Assembly (NCBI GenBank): GCA_016704425.1
Contig: JADJAC010000008.1
Location: forward strand, 149,186-213,185
Source of the DNA: Sphingomonadales bacterium
GTDB taxonomy: Bacteria; Pseudomonadota; Alphaproteobacteria; Sphingomonadales; Sphingomonadaceae
Reading direction: 5' to 3'
Length of the DNA stretch: 64,000 nt
The position numbers and the translations under genes were made by a program. The notes beneath the pieces are model-generated. The model searched no databases, was not told the origin of the DNA, and saw only the letters and a program-made list of their open reading frames with translations. Positions 34,498-44,488 of the stretch are shown here, piece by piece. Every line of letters starts with the position of its first letter. Position 1 is the stretch's first letter.

Positions 34498-36659
34498 ATG
34501 CTCAACGAGCTGGAAAAACAAGAGAAGGCCGAAACGCTTGCGGCAACCGCCGCCGACTCCGGCGTGCGTTACTTCAATCGCGAGCTGAGCTGGCTCGCCT
34601 TCAATCAGCGAGTCCTCGAAGAATCGCTGAACCAGGCGCACCCCCTGCTCGAGCGCTTGCGCTTCCTTTCGATTTCCGGAAGCAATCTTGACGAGTTCTT
34701 CATGGTTCGGGTTGCTGGATTAAAAGGTCAACAATTACAGAATATTGAAGAACGAAGCGTAGATGGTATGACGCCTACGCAGCAGCTCAATGCGATTGCG
34801 CGTGATGCCGACGCACTGATGGCTGCGCAGCAGGCGCAATGGGCGCGCCTTGCCTCCGAACTCAGCGATCCGGAATCAGTGTCCTTGATGAAGAGGCGAT
34901 CCAGGGAGAGGTCGCCACCTCCCTTGAGAAACATTTTCGCGAACAGATTTTCCCGGTTCTGACGCCGCAAGCGCTTGATCCGGCGCACCCTTTCCCGTTT
35001 ATCCCGAATCAGGGCTTGAGCATGCTGCTCGATCTCCGGCGCATTTCAGATGGGGAGCCGATACGGGAGCTGGTCATGATCCCGTCATCCTTGCCGCGAT
35101 TCGTCCGGATACCGGGCCGAAAGGCTCGCTATGTGACGATGGAGACGCTTCTGCGGCGATTCACTGGGCTTCTTTTCCCAGGCTATGAAGTTCTGGGTGC
35201 CGGTGCGTTCCGGATCATCCGGGACAGCGATATCGAAATCGAAGAGGAAGCCGAAGATCTGGTTCGATATTTCCGCAGTGCCATCAAGCGCAGGCGGCGG
35301 GGCAGGGTGATTCGCCTTGAAGTTGAAACCGGCATGCCCGAACAGCTGGAAGCCGTCGTAAAGAATGAATTTGGCGGAATCGACGCAATCATCTCGGAAA
35401 CGGGAGGGTTTCTGGGCATCGGGGATCTTGCCCAGCTGGTCGATGAAGACCGGCCTGACCTGAAGTTCACGCCCTACACGCCGCGCTTTCCGGAGCGCAT
35501 TCGGGAGCATGACGGCGATTGTTTTGCGGCAATTTCAGCCAAGGATATTCTCGTCCATCATCCCTATGAAGCCTTTGATGTCGTCCTCGCCTTCTTGAGC
35601 CAGGCGGCGGCCGACCCCGATGTCGTGGCGATCAAGCAGACGCTATACCGCGCTGGTAAGCAATCTGCCGTTATCCGAGCCCTGATCGATGCTGCAGAAG
35701 CTGGAAAGTCGGTTACGGCAGTCGTCGAACTCAAGGCGCGCTTCGATGAAGAGCAAAACCTGCTGTGGGCGAACCAGCTGGAGCGCGCGGGCGTCCAGGT
35801 GGTCTATGGATTCATCGACTGGAAGACGCACGCGAAGATATCGATGGTAGTGCGGCGCGAAAACGGAAAATACCGGACCTATTGCCACTTCGGTACAGGC
35901 AATTATCACCCGGTAACGGCGCGCATTTACACCGATCTGAGCTTCTTTACCGCAGACCCGCGCGCAGGGCGCGATGCCGCCCAGATATTCAACTACATCA
36001 CGGGCTATGTGGAACCTTCAAAGCTCGAAATGCTGAGCATGAGCCCGAGGAATCTTCGGTCGTCATTGTTTGAACTGATCGACAAGGAAATTGCGAACGA
36101 GCGCGCCGGCAAAAAGTCAGGCATCTGGGCGAAATTCAACTCGCTGGTCGATCCGGCCATGATCGAGAAGCTTTATGAGGCCAGCAGCGCCGGCGTACCC
36201 ATTGATCTGGTCGTGCGGGGAATCTGCTGCCTGAGGCCCGGTGTCCCGGGCCTTTCCGAAAATATTCGTGTAAAATCGGTCGTCGGGCGCTTTCTTGAAC
36301 ATAGCCGTATTTGGGCATTCGGAAATGGTGCCGCGCTCCCCAACGACAAGGCAAGGGTGTATATATCCTCTGCGGACTGGATGCAGAGGAACTTTGACCG
36401 TCGTGTTGAGTACATGCTGCCAATTGAAAATCCGACAGTTCACGATCAGGTTCTCGATCAGGTGATGGTTGCCAATCTGCTCGATAATGAGCAAAGCTGG
36501 GAACTACAGGCTGATGGCCGCTATGTTCGCATTGCGCATGGAGACAAACCATTCAATCTCCACCGGTATTTCATGACGAACCCGTCGCTTTCGGGGCGGG
36601 GGGCAGCTCTCGACAAGGCAGCAGCAGTGCCGAAATTGCGCTTCGACAGAAAGAAGTAG
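34498..36659 (+). pseudogene. ppk1: Polyphosphate kinase 1 with a single frameshift
   Basis: PPK1 polymerises inorganic polyphosphate from ATP. The N-terminal frame (34498 on) gives RYFNRELSWLAFNQRVLEES and SNLDEFFMVRVAGL; the second frame, entered near 34869, runs from GISVLDEEAI through the core (ISMVVRRENGKYRTYCHFGTGNYH region with the phospho-His, and RYVRIAHG end). GAT-TCC seems to have lost one T. Repaired, the length is normal (about 720 residues). As read, only a 155-residue fragment would be made. Every other part is well conserved, so a sequencing error is quite possible. Confidence 0.92.
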
Positions 36660-38119
36660 CCGATTCGGGGCGGCATGCCGTCATAGACATAGGTTCGAAT
36701 TCGGTACGGTTGGTTGTGTTCAGCGGCCCGGCTCGGGCGCCGTCTGTCCTTTTCAATGAAAAAGTGATGGCTGGTCTTGGCCGGGGAGTCGTCTCGACCG
36801 GCCTTCTTGATGCCAAGGCCATGAAGACCACGCTGCACTCGCTTGCGCGTTTCCGATATCTCGCCTCACTCATGGGTGTTCCCGAGCCAACGACCGTTGC
36901 GACGGCCGCAGTTCGTCAGGCGAGCAACGGACCCGCATTCCTTGCGTCTGTCAGGAGCCTTGGGCTCAACGTCGCACTACTGTCTGGCGACGAGGAAGCT
37001 GAAGCAGCCGGCTATGGCGTCATAGCCGGTATTGAAGACGCAAAAGGGATTGTGGGGGATCTGGGCGGCGGAAGCCTTGAACTGGCACGCGTCGAGAATG
37101 GCAAGGTGCTCGAGCGCGAATCTTTCCCTCTCGGCGTGCTGCGCCTGTCCCTTATTCGGGAAATTGGGGAAGGCGAGCTTCGCAAGGAGGTCAAGAAGCT
37201 GTTCAAGCCCAAGGGCTGGATGGATTTTGGAAAGGGCTTGCCCTTTTACCTCGTTGGAGGGTCCTGGCGTTCTCTTGCCCGGATCCACATGTATATGGCG
37301 CGCTACCCGCTTCCGATTGTGCATCATTATGCGATGGCGGGGACAGCACCTGCGTCACTTGTTCGTGCTATTGCAAGACTCGATCGTAACCTGCTTAAAG
37401 AAAACAATATTGTGACCGGTGCGCGATATCCAACGATGGTCGATGCGGCGGCGTTACTGTGGGAAATCAGGCGATTGCTGCAGCCGAGCGCCTATATCGT
37501 TTCGGCAACTGGACTTCGCGAAGGATTGCATTATCGCCAGTTGTCGGACAGCGAAAAGTCACTCGATCCGTTGATCGAGGCAGCGCGTGCCGAGGGCGAG
37601 TTGCACGGTCGCTTTCCTGGGCATGGTGACTTGCTCGATCGGTGGATTTCTCCCCTCTTCTCGCAGGATTCGTCGTCGGATCGACGGTTGAGACTGGCAG
37701 CCTGCCTTTTGGGCGACATTGGTTGGGCGGCGAATCCCGATTTCCGTGCAGAAAGAGGCCTGGAAGTGGCCTTGCACGGGAACTGGCTTGGCATTGACGC
37801 TCGTGGTCGGGCGATGATCGGGCAGGCGCTCTTTGCGGCATTCGGCGGAGGCAATGAGCGACCGGCGATATTGCGCAAACTTGCCACGGAAGAGGAACTG
37901 AAGTGCGCCCAGAACTGGGGCCTCGCGATCCGCCTTGGTCAACGATTGAGCGGCGGCGTCGCGGCCCCGTTGAAGCAGTCTGGTGTTTCCGTCTCCGGGG
38001 ACCGGTTGGTCCTGACAATCAAGGGCGATGTGGAGTTGCTGCTTGGAGATGCTGTTGAGCGGCGTTTGCGCCAGCTTGGCAACGCGATTGGCAAGGCTCC
38101 GGAGATTGGCCGAACCTGA
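36635..38119 (+). CDS. ppx: Exopolyphosphatase, start codon unclear
   Basis: Ppx/GppA-type enzyme that removes phosphates from polyphosphate ends or ppGpp. The ASKHA motifs are visible: AVIDIGSNSVRLVVFSG at the start and GIVGDLGGGSLELARV near residue 130. The conserved DIGSNSVR lies before the first normal start codon (TTG 36710), and no ATG, GTG or TTG exists in frame upstream until a stop near 36512. ATT 36635 is the nearest unusual start; a GTA at 36656, preceded by AGAAAG, sits exactly where a start would be expected. A point change or error may have removed it. It directly follows and overlaps ppk1. Confidence 0.85.
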   Translation: MALRQKEVADSGRHAVIDIGSNSVRLVVFSGPARAPSVLFNEKVMAGLGRGVVSTGLLDAKAMKTTLHSLARFRYLASLMGVPEPTTVATAAVRQASNGPAFLASVRSLGLNVALLSGDEEAEAAGYGVIAGIEDAKGIVGDLGGGSLELARVENGKVLERESFPLGVLRLSLIREIGEGELRKEVKKLFKPKGWMDFGKGLPFYLVGGSWRSLARIHMYMARYPLPIVHHYAMAGTAPASLVRAIARLDRNLLKENNIVTGARYPTMVDAAALLWEIRRLLQPSAYIVSATGLREGLHYRQLSDSEKSLDPLIEAARAEGELHGRFPGHGDLLDRWISPLFSQDSSSDRRLRLAACLLGDIGWAANPDFRAERGLEVALHGNWLGIDARGRAMIGQALFAAFGGGNERPAILRKLATEEELKCAQNWGLAIRLGQRLSGGVAAPLKQSGVSVSGDRLVLTIKGDVELLLGDAVERRLRQLGNAIGKAPEIGRT

Positions 38120-38121
38120 CT

Positions 38122-39294
38122 TCAGGCCTCTCCCGTGCGCGTCATGCAGAGTTTTCCGTCAAGCACGGCAAATGCGAGCTTGCCTTCGACTAGTGCCAGT
38201 GCATCCCGCCCGAACTGGTCGAAACGCCAATCCTCAAGCATTGGGAGGCCGGTTCGCTGGCCAGCTGCAAGCAGTTCAAGCTCCTCTGAACGCGCAAGCA
38301 GACGTGCCGCAACGCTGATTTCGCGCGCCCGGATCTTGAGCAGCAACTTGAGCAGGTCGGCGACCAGGGCACCCTCCTTGCCAAGTCCAGGCTTCTTGTC
38401 ATCGCGGGGAGGCATTTCGTCAGGACGAAGTGGCTCAGCGGCTGCCAATATCCCCATTAACCGTCCGCCGATGTCATTGCCTGCCCATGCCGGTGAAAGC
38501 CCCCGGACTTTGGAGAGATCGGCCTGACTCCGCGGCGGATGAGCGGCAATGTCGGCCATTGTCTCATCCTTGATGATCCGTCCGCGCGGAAGATTCTTGT
38601 TTTGCGCCTCGCGTTCGCGCCAGGCTGCCAGCGATTTCAGCCTGCCAAGCACATCAGGCTTGCGGCCGACGATACGGATGCGCTTCCATGACAGGTCAGG
38701 CTCATTCACATAATTTGCCGGATCGGCCAATCGCTCCATTTCCTGGTCCAGCCAGCCGCCACGCCCGGTTTTGCGAAGTCTTTCGAGCATCTTGGGAAAC
38801 AGGATCGACAAGTGAGTCACGTCACCGATCGCATAGTCGATCTGGCGCTTGTCGAGCGGACGCCGCGCCCAGTCCGTGAAGCGCGCACCCTTGTCGAGAG
38901 CAATGCCGAGCCAACTGTCGACAAGATTGGAGTAACCGATCTGCTCTCCCTGACCCAAAGCCATCGCCGCGATTTGCGTGTCAAACAGCGGATGCGGGGT
39001 TTTTCCAGTCAGATTATAAACGATTTCAATATCTTGTGCGCCAGCGTGAAAAACCTTGAGCACATCTTCATTGTCGACGAGCAGTTCAAGAAGGGGAGAC
39101 AGGTCAAGCCCTTCGCGCATCGGATCGATCGCGGCAGCTTCGTTGGCGTCGGCAATCTGGATGAGGCACAGCTCGGGCCAATATGTGTTTTCGCGCATGA
39201 ATTCCGTATCGACAGCGACGAACGGCGATTTGGCCAGTCGCGCGCACAAATCGGCTAGAGTGTCGGAGTCCTCGATCAACGGATGAATCTGCAT
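38122..39294 (-). CDS. rnd: Ribonuclease D
   Basis: A 3'-5' exonuclease for tRNA maturation. The 390 residues hold the DEDDy residues: AVDTEFMRENTYWPEL, HAGAQDIEIVYN and QIDYAIGDVTHL, then an HRDC-like C-terminal region (WREREAQNKNLPRGRIIKDE). ATG 39294 (MQIHPLIEDS) has AAGGGG just upstream. It converges with ppx, two bases apart, and is divergent from aspS. Confidence 0.95.
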   Translation of the reverse strand: MQIHPLIEDSDTLADLCARLAKSPFVAVDTEFMRENTYWPELCLIQIADANEAAAIDPMREGLDLSPLLELLVDNEDVLKVFHAGAQDIEIVYNLTGKTPHPLFDTQIAAMALGQGEQIGYSNLVDSWLGIALDKGARFTDWARRPLDKRQIDYAIGDVTHLSILFPKMLERLRKTGRGGWLDQEMERLADPANYVNEPDLSWKRIRIVGRKPDVLGRLKSLAAWREREAQNKNLPRGRIIKDETMADIAAHPPRSQADLSKVRGLSPAWAGNDIGGRLMGILAAAEPLRPDEMPPRDDKKPGLGKEGALVADLLKLLLKIRAREISVAARLLARSEELELLAAGQRTGLPMLEDWRFDQFGRDALALVEGKLAFAVLDGKLCMTRTGEA

Positions 39295-39385
39295 GATGCC
39301 CCTTAACGCTTCCGTTCTGCTTGACAAACACCGCGTGCATCGCTGTTAGGCGCATCAACCATTTTTCCTAGAGAATTGATGCTTC

Positions 39386-41167
39386 ATGCACGCATATCGC
39401 ACTCATAACTGCGCTCAGTTGCGCGCCGCCGATGTGGGACAATCCGTCCGGCTGTCTGGCTGGATCCACCGCAAGCGCGATCACGGCGGATTGCTGTTCG
39501 TCGACTTGCGGGACCATTACGGCCTGACGCAGATCGTTACGGACACGGATTCGGAGGCCTTCAAGGTCCTGGACCGCGCGCGGGCCGAATCAGTGGTCAC
39601 AATCACAGGGGACGTCGTTGCGCGTGACGGGGCAACGGTGAATGCCAACTTGCCAACGGGCGAAATCGAGGTTCGCGCCCGTGACGTCAGCGTCCAATCG
39701 GCCGCACAGGAATTGCCGATGCCGGTGTTTGGCGATGCCGAATATCCCGAGGATATCCGGTTGCGCTATCGCTTCCTCGATCTGAGGCGCGAGCGGTTGC
39801 ATGCCAATATCGTACTTCGCTCGAACGTGATCTCCTCGATCCGCAAGCGCATGATCGATCAGGGTTTTACCGAGTTCCAGACACCGATCCTGACGGCCTC
39901 CAGCCCGGAAGGCGCGCGCGACTATCTGGTCCCGAGCCGTGTCCACCCCGGTAAATTCTACGCGCTGCCGCAGGCGCCGCAGATGTTCAAGCAGCTGCTG
40001 ATGGTTGCCGGGTTCGACCGTTATTTTCAGATCGCGCCGTGCTTCCGGGATGAAGATGCTCGGGCGGATCGTTCTCCTGGGGAGTTCTACCAGCTCGATT
40101 TCGAGATGAGTTTCGTGACACAAGACGATGTTTTTGCAGCGATAGAGCCTGTCCTGCATGGCGTCTTTGAAGAGTTCGCAAACGGCCGTGCAGTGAGTCC
40201 GGCACCGTTTCCGCGCATTCCGTTTCGCGAATCGATGCTCAAATATGGATCGGACAAGCCCGACCTTCGTAACCCTCTGTTGATCACGGATGTGTCAGCG
40301 CATTTTGTAAAGTCAGGTTTTGGCCTGTTTGAGCGGATCGTGGGTGATGGAGGTGTCGTGCGCGCAATCCCGGCGCCAAAAACGGCGGAAAAGAGCCGCA
40401 AGTTCTTCGATGACATGAATGAATGGGCCCGGTCGGAAGGTCATGCCGGCCTTGGCTATGTCACGCGGAAGGGCGGAGAATTCGGCGGGCCGATCGCCAA
40501 GAATCATGGCGAAGACGGCATGAAGGCGATTTACGAGGCGATGGGCCTTGGCCCGGATGATGGCTGTTTCTTTGCAGCTGGCAAGGAATTGCAGGCAGCA
40601 AAGCTTGCAGGGGCCGCTCGCACCCGCGTCGGGGAAGAGCTTGGCCTGATCGAGCAAGGGTGTTTCAAGTTCTGCTGGATCGTTGATTTCCCGATGTTCG
40701 AATATGACGAGGATGCAAAGAAGGTCGATTTCAGCCACAATCCATTTTCAATGCCCCAGGGTGAACTCGAAGCTCTGGAGACAAAGGATCCGCTCGATAT
40801 TCTCGCTTATCAGTATGACATCGTTTGCAACGGCGTTGAGCTGTCATCCGGTGCGATCCGGAATCACCGGCCTGAAATCATGTACAAGGCCTTCGAGATC
40901 GCTGGCTATTCCCGTGAGGACGTGGACGCCAATTTCTCCGGCATGATCAATGCGTTCAAGTTCGGGGCGCCGCCGCACGGAGGGTCTGCGCCGGGGATCG
41001 ATCGCATCGTCATGCTGCTCGCGGACGAACCCAATATCCGTGAAGTCATCGTTTTCCCGATGAACCAGAAAGCGGAAGACCTGATGATGGGCGCACCCGG
41101 GCCCGTCACGGCAAAGCAGTTGCGTGAGCTAAACATCCGCATTGTGGACCAGCCCAAAGCGGGATGA
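39386..41167 (+). CDS. aspS: Aspartyl-tRNA synthetase
   Basis: Class II synthetase of 593 residues. The N-terminal OB fold reads CAQLRAADVGQSVRLSGWIH, motif 2 is FRDEDARADRSPGEFYQLD, and motif 3 is PPHGGSAPGIDRIVML near residue 535. The bacterial-type GAD insertion is present. The anticodon-site sequence WIHRKRDHGG has the His seen in non-discriminating enzymes, but whether it also makes Asp-tRNA-Asn depends on gatCAB/asnS genes not in this window. A TTGACA box lies about 65 bases before the ATG. Confidence 0.97.
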   Translation: MHAYRTHNCAQLRAADVGQSVRLSGWIHRKRDHGGLLFVDLRDHYGLTQIVTDTDSEAFKVLDRARAESVVTITGDVVARDGATVNANLPTGEIEVRARDVSVQSAAQELPMPVFGDAEYPEDIRLRYRFLDLRRERLHANIVLRSNVISSIRKRMIDQGFTEFQTPILTASSPEGARDYLVPSRVHPGKFYALPQAPQMFKQLLMVAGFDRYFQIAPCFRDEDARADRSPGEFYQLDFEMSFVTQDDVFAAIEPVLHGVFEEFANGRAVSPAPFPRIPFRESMLKYGSDKPDLRNPLLITDVSAHFVKSGFGLFERIVGDGGVVRAIPAPKTAEKSRKFFDDMNEWARSEGHAGLGYVTRKGGEFGGPIAKNHGEDGMKAIYEAMGLGPDDGCFFAAGKELQAAKLAGAARTRVGEELGLIEQGCFKFCWIVDFPMFEYDEDAKKVDFSHNPFSMPQGELEALETKDPLDILAYQYDIVCNGVELSSGAIRNHRPEIMYKAFEIAGYSREDVDANFSGMINAFKFGAPPHGGSAPGIDRIVMLLADEPNIREVIVFPMNQKAEDLMMGAPGPVTAKQLRELNIRIVDQPKAG

Positions 41168-42054
41168 GCGGGCCCCAGCCGGTCGAGCACCGCTTCGCAG
41201 CACCAGCAGGCGAGATTTGCTGGTTTGAATGGGGCACAGCGGGGCAGGGGCCTTCCATTCTCCTGCTTCATGCGACGGGCTTTCACGCCCGATGCTGGGA
41301 TCGGGTCGTGGCGGCGCTTCCGGAAGGAACACATGTCGTTGCGCCAGATCTGAGAGGTCATGGCCGGAGCTTTAGACCCGACACGCTCTCCGATTGGGGT
41401 CTCATTGCGGAGGATATTGCGGCACTGCTGCGAGCTATTGGGCATTGGCCTCTTTTCGTGGCCGGGCACAGTATGGGGGGCTTCGTCGGTGCGCTCGTCG
41501 CAGCGCGTATGCCAGATGCTGTATGCGGGCTGCTGCTCGTGGACCCCGTTCTGCTGCCGCCAGAATGGTATCATGATCGAGCCGCTGAAGGTCCGTTGGA
41601 TCCGGCAGACCACCCTGTTTCACGTAGGCGCAATTCCTGGATCAATGCCGATGAAATGTTCGCACGCTTTGCGGATCGGGCGCCCTATGCAAGCTGGAAG
41701 CCCGAAGTGCTTCACGACTATTGTGACTACGGCCTGCTCCCGACAGGAGATGGCAGCCTTGAATTGGCCTGCTCACCCTATCTCGAAGCATCGGCCTATC
41801 TCGGCAATGCGGGCTGCGACATCTATCCGTTGATCGGAGCCATTATGTGCCCGGTCACTGTCCTGCGTGCGCGAACCGGCGAGCGAACATCGACGATGGA
41901 CTTTTCGATCAGTCCGACCTGGCCGGAACTGGCCAAGCAATTTCGCAACGGCCATGACATGCAATGGTCTGAACTGTCCCATTTCATTCCGATGGAGACG
42001 CCGGAACGCCTCGCCGGATTGATCATCGAACTGGCGGCAAAACAACAGGGTTAA
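41164..42054 (+). CDS. Alpha/beta hydrolase
   Basis: The 296 residues show the hydrolase fold: ILLLHATGFHARCWD (oxyanion region), VVAPDLRGHGRS, nucleophile GHSMGGFVG near residue 103, and LSHFIPMETPERLAG with the catalytic His. ATG overlaps the aspS stop (ATGA), so translation is coupled. The substrate is unknown. Confidence 0.92.
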   Translation: MSGPQPVEHRFAAPAGEICWFEWGTAGQGPSILLLHATGFHARCWDRVVAALPEGTHVVAPDLRGHGRSFRPDTLSDWGLIAEDIAALLRAIGHWPLFVAGHSMGGFVGALVAARMPDAVCGLLLVDPVLLPPEWYHDRAAEGPLDPADHPVSRRRNSWINADEMFARFADRAPYASWKPEVLHDYCDYGLLPTGDGSLELACSPYLEASAYLGNAGCDIYPLIGAIMCPVTVLRARTGERTSTMDFSISPTWPELAKQFRNGHDMQWSELSHFIPMETPERLAGLIIELAAKQQG

Positions 42055-42114
42055 CTGGTTCGCAAAGCGGGCGTTTAGCTGGTAAAGCCAAGCCGGATAC
42101 AAGGGCCAGAGCCA

Positions 42115-42924
42115 ATGCCAATAGACCTTTCGGATTTCGAGGACGGCCGCAAATACGATGGCGACTATGCAGCAGATTTGCTTGCGCTCCAGGAACGGCT
42201 GGCGCGCATACAGGTGGCGCATATCGTGCGTGGGCGTTCGGCAATCATAGCCTTTGAAGGATGGGACGCATCGGGCAAGGGCGGTGCTATTTCGCGCCTG
42301 ACGTCGTCCTGGGATCCGCGATGGTTCGAAGTCTGGCCGATCGGCGCGCCGACCGAGGAAGAGCGTGTTCGGCATTTTCTGTGGCGGTTCTGGAAACGGT
42401 TGCCGGGCAAGGGTGAAATCAACATCTTCGATCGCACCTGGTATGGGCGGGTTCTTGTCGAACGGGTCGAAGGCTTTTGCTCGGAAGCCGAATGGAAGCG
42501 CGCCTATGACGAAATCAACGAATTCGAGGCTCAGCAGAAAGACAATGGCGTCACGCTGGTGAAACTCTTCATGCACGTCACCCAGGACGAACAGGACAAG
42601 CGCCTGAAGGAGCGCCTTGAAGACCCCTGGAAGCGGTGGAAGACGGGAGCAGAGGATTACCGGAACCGTGCGCGCCGCACCGATTACCTGAAGGCCTATC
42701 ACGACATGTTTGGACGAACAGACACGCGGTGGGCCCCCTGGACAGTCATTGACGGCAACAACAAGAAGTCGGCCCGAATTGCTGCACTCACGGCAATTGC
42801 CGATGCCCTGGAACGCAATGTCGATATGATGCCGCTTGCCGCCGACCCGGAGGTCGTAGCATTGGCCGAAGCAGCCTTGGGCCAGAAGTTCCGGCTGCAG
42901 TCGGATGGGAGCGATACCGATTAA
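42115..42924 (+). CDS. ppk2: Polyphosphate kinase 2 family protein
   Basis: PPK2 uses polyphosphate to phosphorylate nucleoside mono- or diphosphates, or runs in reverse. The 269-residue protein has Walker A EGWDASGKGG near residue 50, FDRTWYGRVLVERVEGF (Walker B-like with the conserved D), and the lid segment DEQDKRLKERLEDPWKRWK. Class I single-domain size. It stands one gene beyond aspS, 6 kb from ppk1, and is intact. Confidence 0.93.
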   Translation: MPIDLSDFEDGRKYDGDYAADLLALQERLARIQVAHIVRGRSAIIAFEGWDASGKGGAISRLTSSWDPRWFEVWPIGAPTEEERVRHFLWRFWKRLPGKGEINIFDRTWYGRVLVERVEGFCSEAEWKRAYDEINEFEAQQKDNGVTLVKLFMHVTQDEQDKRLKERLEDPWKRWKTGAEDYRNRARRTDYLKAYHDMFGRTDTRWAPWTVIDGNNKKSARIAALTAIADALERNVDMMPLAADPEVVALAEAALGQKFRLQSDGSDTD

Positions 42925-43022
42925 CGATGGATGGGTAGCCGGGCCGAACGGAATCTTGAAAAAAACTGTTTCCCAGATCTTCGAAGTGAGTCAGTTTGGG
43001 CAAAGGTGAGGGGGGACATGAC

Positions 43023-43487
43023 ATGAGGGTTCTGGCTTTTTCTGCTGCATTTGCGGCAATATTTTTGACCTACGCTCCGGCAAGAGCCGAACCGTCAGGC
43101 GCCGCGGCAGCGCGAGCCAAGGATGTCCCAACCAAGATGGAATATTATTACCGGATCAAGTGGGGCTCGCTGAAGGATTTCGTTTCTCTATACGAGAGAA
43201 ATCACAAGCCTCTGCTCGAAGAAATGCGCAAGGACGGCTTCATTCTCGACATGAAGTCCGAATTTCCCTTTACCCATCTTTCTGGCGGGCCGCGCTGGGA
43301 TATGCGAGTGACGATCACCTATCGCGACGCTGCAGCAGCGTTGAATGATCCCGCCTGGGAGATTCGGTGGGCTGATGCAAAGAGGAGGTTGTACAAGGAT
43401 CTGGCAAAGCTGGGGACAGAAGAAGCGCTCAGGTTTTCCTTGCTTGAGGATCACTGGGATGTCGTGGTCACCGATTTTCCCGAATAG
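43023..43487 (+). CDS. Secreted protein of unknown function
   Basis: The 154-residue product has a signal peptide (MRVLAFSAAFAAIFLTYAPARA) and a soluble body with a dense aromatic region (MEYYYRIKWGSLKDFVSLYERNHKPL). No family recognised. ATG 43023 follows GAGGGGGG. Convergent with greB, 10 bases apart. Confidence 0.7.
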   Translation: MRVLAFSAAFAAIFLTYAPARAEPSGAAAARAKDVPTKMEYYYRIKWGSLKDFVSLYERNHKPLLEEMRKDGFILDMKSEFPFTHLSGGPRWDMRVTITYRDAAAALNDPAWEIRWADAKRRLYKDLAKLGTEEALRFSLLEDHWDVVVTDFPE

Positions 43488-43497
43488 TTGTCGCGTG

Positions 43498-43980
43498 TCA
43501 TTCCTCCGGGTAACGGATTTCAAGAACTTCCCATTCCTTCTCACCGGCGGGAAGGACAACACGCCGGAGGTCGCCAACGCTTGCACCGCGCAGTGCCTTT
43601 GCAATCGGTGAGCTCCAGCCGATGCGTCCGGCGGAGGCATCCTGTTCATCATCGCCGATCAATGTCACGACGCGCTGGCGATCATCCTCATCCGCAATCG
43701 TAACTGTCGCACCAAACCAGACACGGCTCTTGTCCGGTTGTTCAGCAGGATTGATTGTCCGGGCCGCTTTCATCCGGCGTGAAAGCCAGCCAAGCTCCCT
43801 GTCGATCTCGCGCAGCCGCTTCTTGCCGTAAAGATAGTCGCCATTTTCCGAACGGTCGCCATTGCCGGCAGCCCAGCTGACAACCTCCACCAGCTTGGGC
43901 CGCTCATCCGCAAAAAGCTGATCGTAGCGGGCTCTGAGTGCGGCAAGACCGGGCGGAGTGATGTAATTGGGCTGGTCCAT
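43498..43980 (-). CDS. greB: Transcription elongation factor GreB
   Basis: The 160-residue protein has the coiled-coil start (MDQPNYITPPGLAALRARYDQL), the acidic tip with GDRSENGDYLYGKKRL, and the C-terminal FKBP-like domain with IADEDDRQRVVTLIGDDE and GRIGWSSPIAKAL. The G..SENGDY.Y signature marks GreB rather than GreA. It rescues backtracked RNA polymerase. A longer upstream open frame to 44334 is not used because it overlaps the DUF883-like gene. Confidence 0.93.
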   Translation of the reverse strand: MDQPNYITPPGLAALRARYDQLFADERPKLVEVVSWAAGNGDRSENGDYLYGKKRLREIDRELGWLSRRMKAARTINPAEQPDKSRVWFGATVTIADEDDRQRVVTLIGDDEQDASAGRIGWSSPIAKALRGASVGDLRRVVLPAGEKEWEVLEIRYPEE

Positions 43981-43996
43981 CTGGCGGATCAGCTGG

Positions 43997-44488
43997 CTAT
44001 TTCGTCTTGCGACGCACCGCTTCGGCGGCGGCCGAACCGGCCGAACTGGCTGCTTGACCGACCTTGCGCACAAGGTCCTGCACCTGCGCTCGTGCGGCGT
44101 CCGCGTTGACTCCAAGCGCTTCCAACTGGTCCTGGCCTGCGTCTCGCGCCGCCTTTGCGGCCTTGCTGGCCTGTTCGCGGAGCGTTTTGCCTGTCTTGCC
44201 CATAACTGCATCCTCGCGTTTGGTGCGCGGGACGAGTGCGGCGAGAACTGCCCCAATGGCAAGACCGCCAGCAAGTGCGGCAAAGGGATTCTTTTCAATT
44301 CCGCCAGCAGTGCTGTCCACAGCCCTCCGCGCATTCCTGCGGGTCACAGCAGCAGCAGCGGTCGCCTTGGCTTGAGCAATTTTCGCGGCCTCTTCCGCCT
44401 TGGATCGGCCAGAGGCGAGTGCCGCACCAGCCTTCTCGCGGGCTTCGGCATAGCGTGCTTCTGCTTTCTGGCGCAGATCTTCAGTCAT
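43997..44488 (-). CDS. DUF883-like membrane-anchor protein
   Basis: The 163 residues are Ala/Arg/Lys-rich, with long amphipathic helices and one likely TM stretch (ALAGGLAIGAVLAALV). The pattern resembles ElaB/YqjD-type proteins that tether ribosomes or nucleoids to the membrane. It ends a run of four such genes: 8-bp overlap with the DUF3618-like gene, which overlaps the holin-like gene by 4 bp. Confidence 0.65.
   Translation of the reverse strand: MTEDLRQKAEARYAEAREKAGAALASGRSKAEEAAKIAQAKATAAAAVTRRNARRAVDSTAGGIEKNPFAALAGGLAIGAVLAALVPRTKREDAVMGKTGKTLREQASKAAKAARDAGQDQLEALGVNADAARAQVQDLVRKVGQAASSAGSAAAEAVRRKTK

Noticed and set aside
36710..38119. TTG 36710 as the ppx start
   Set aside because: It would cut off the conserved DIGSNSVR phosphate-binding motif encoded just upstream in the same frame.
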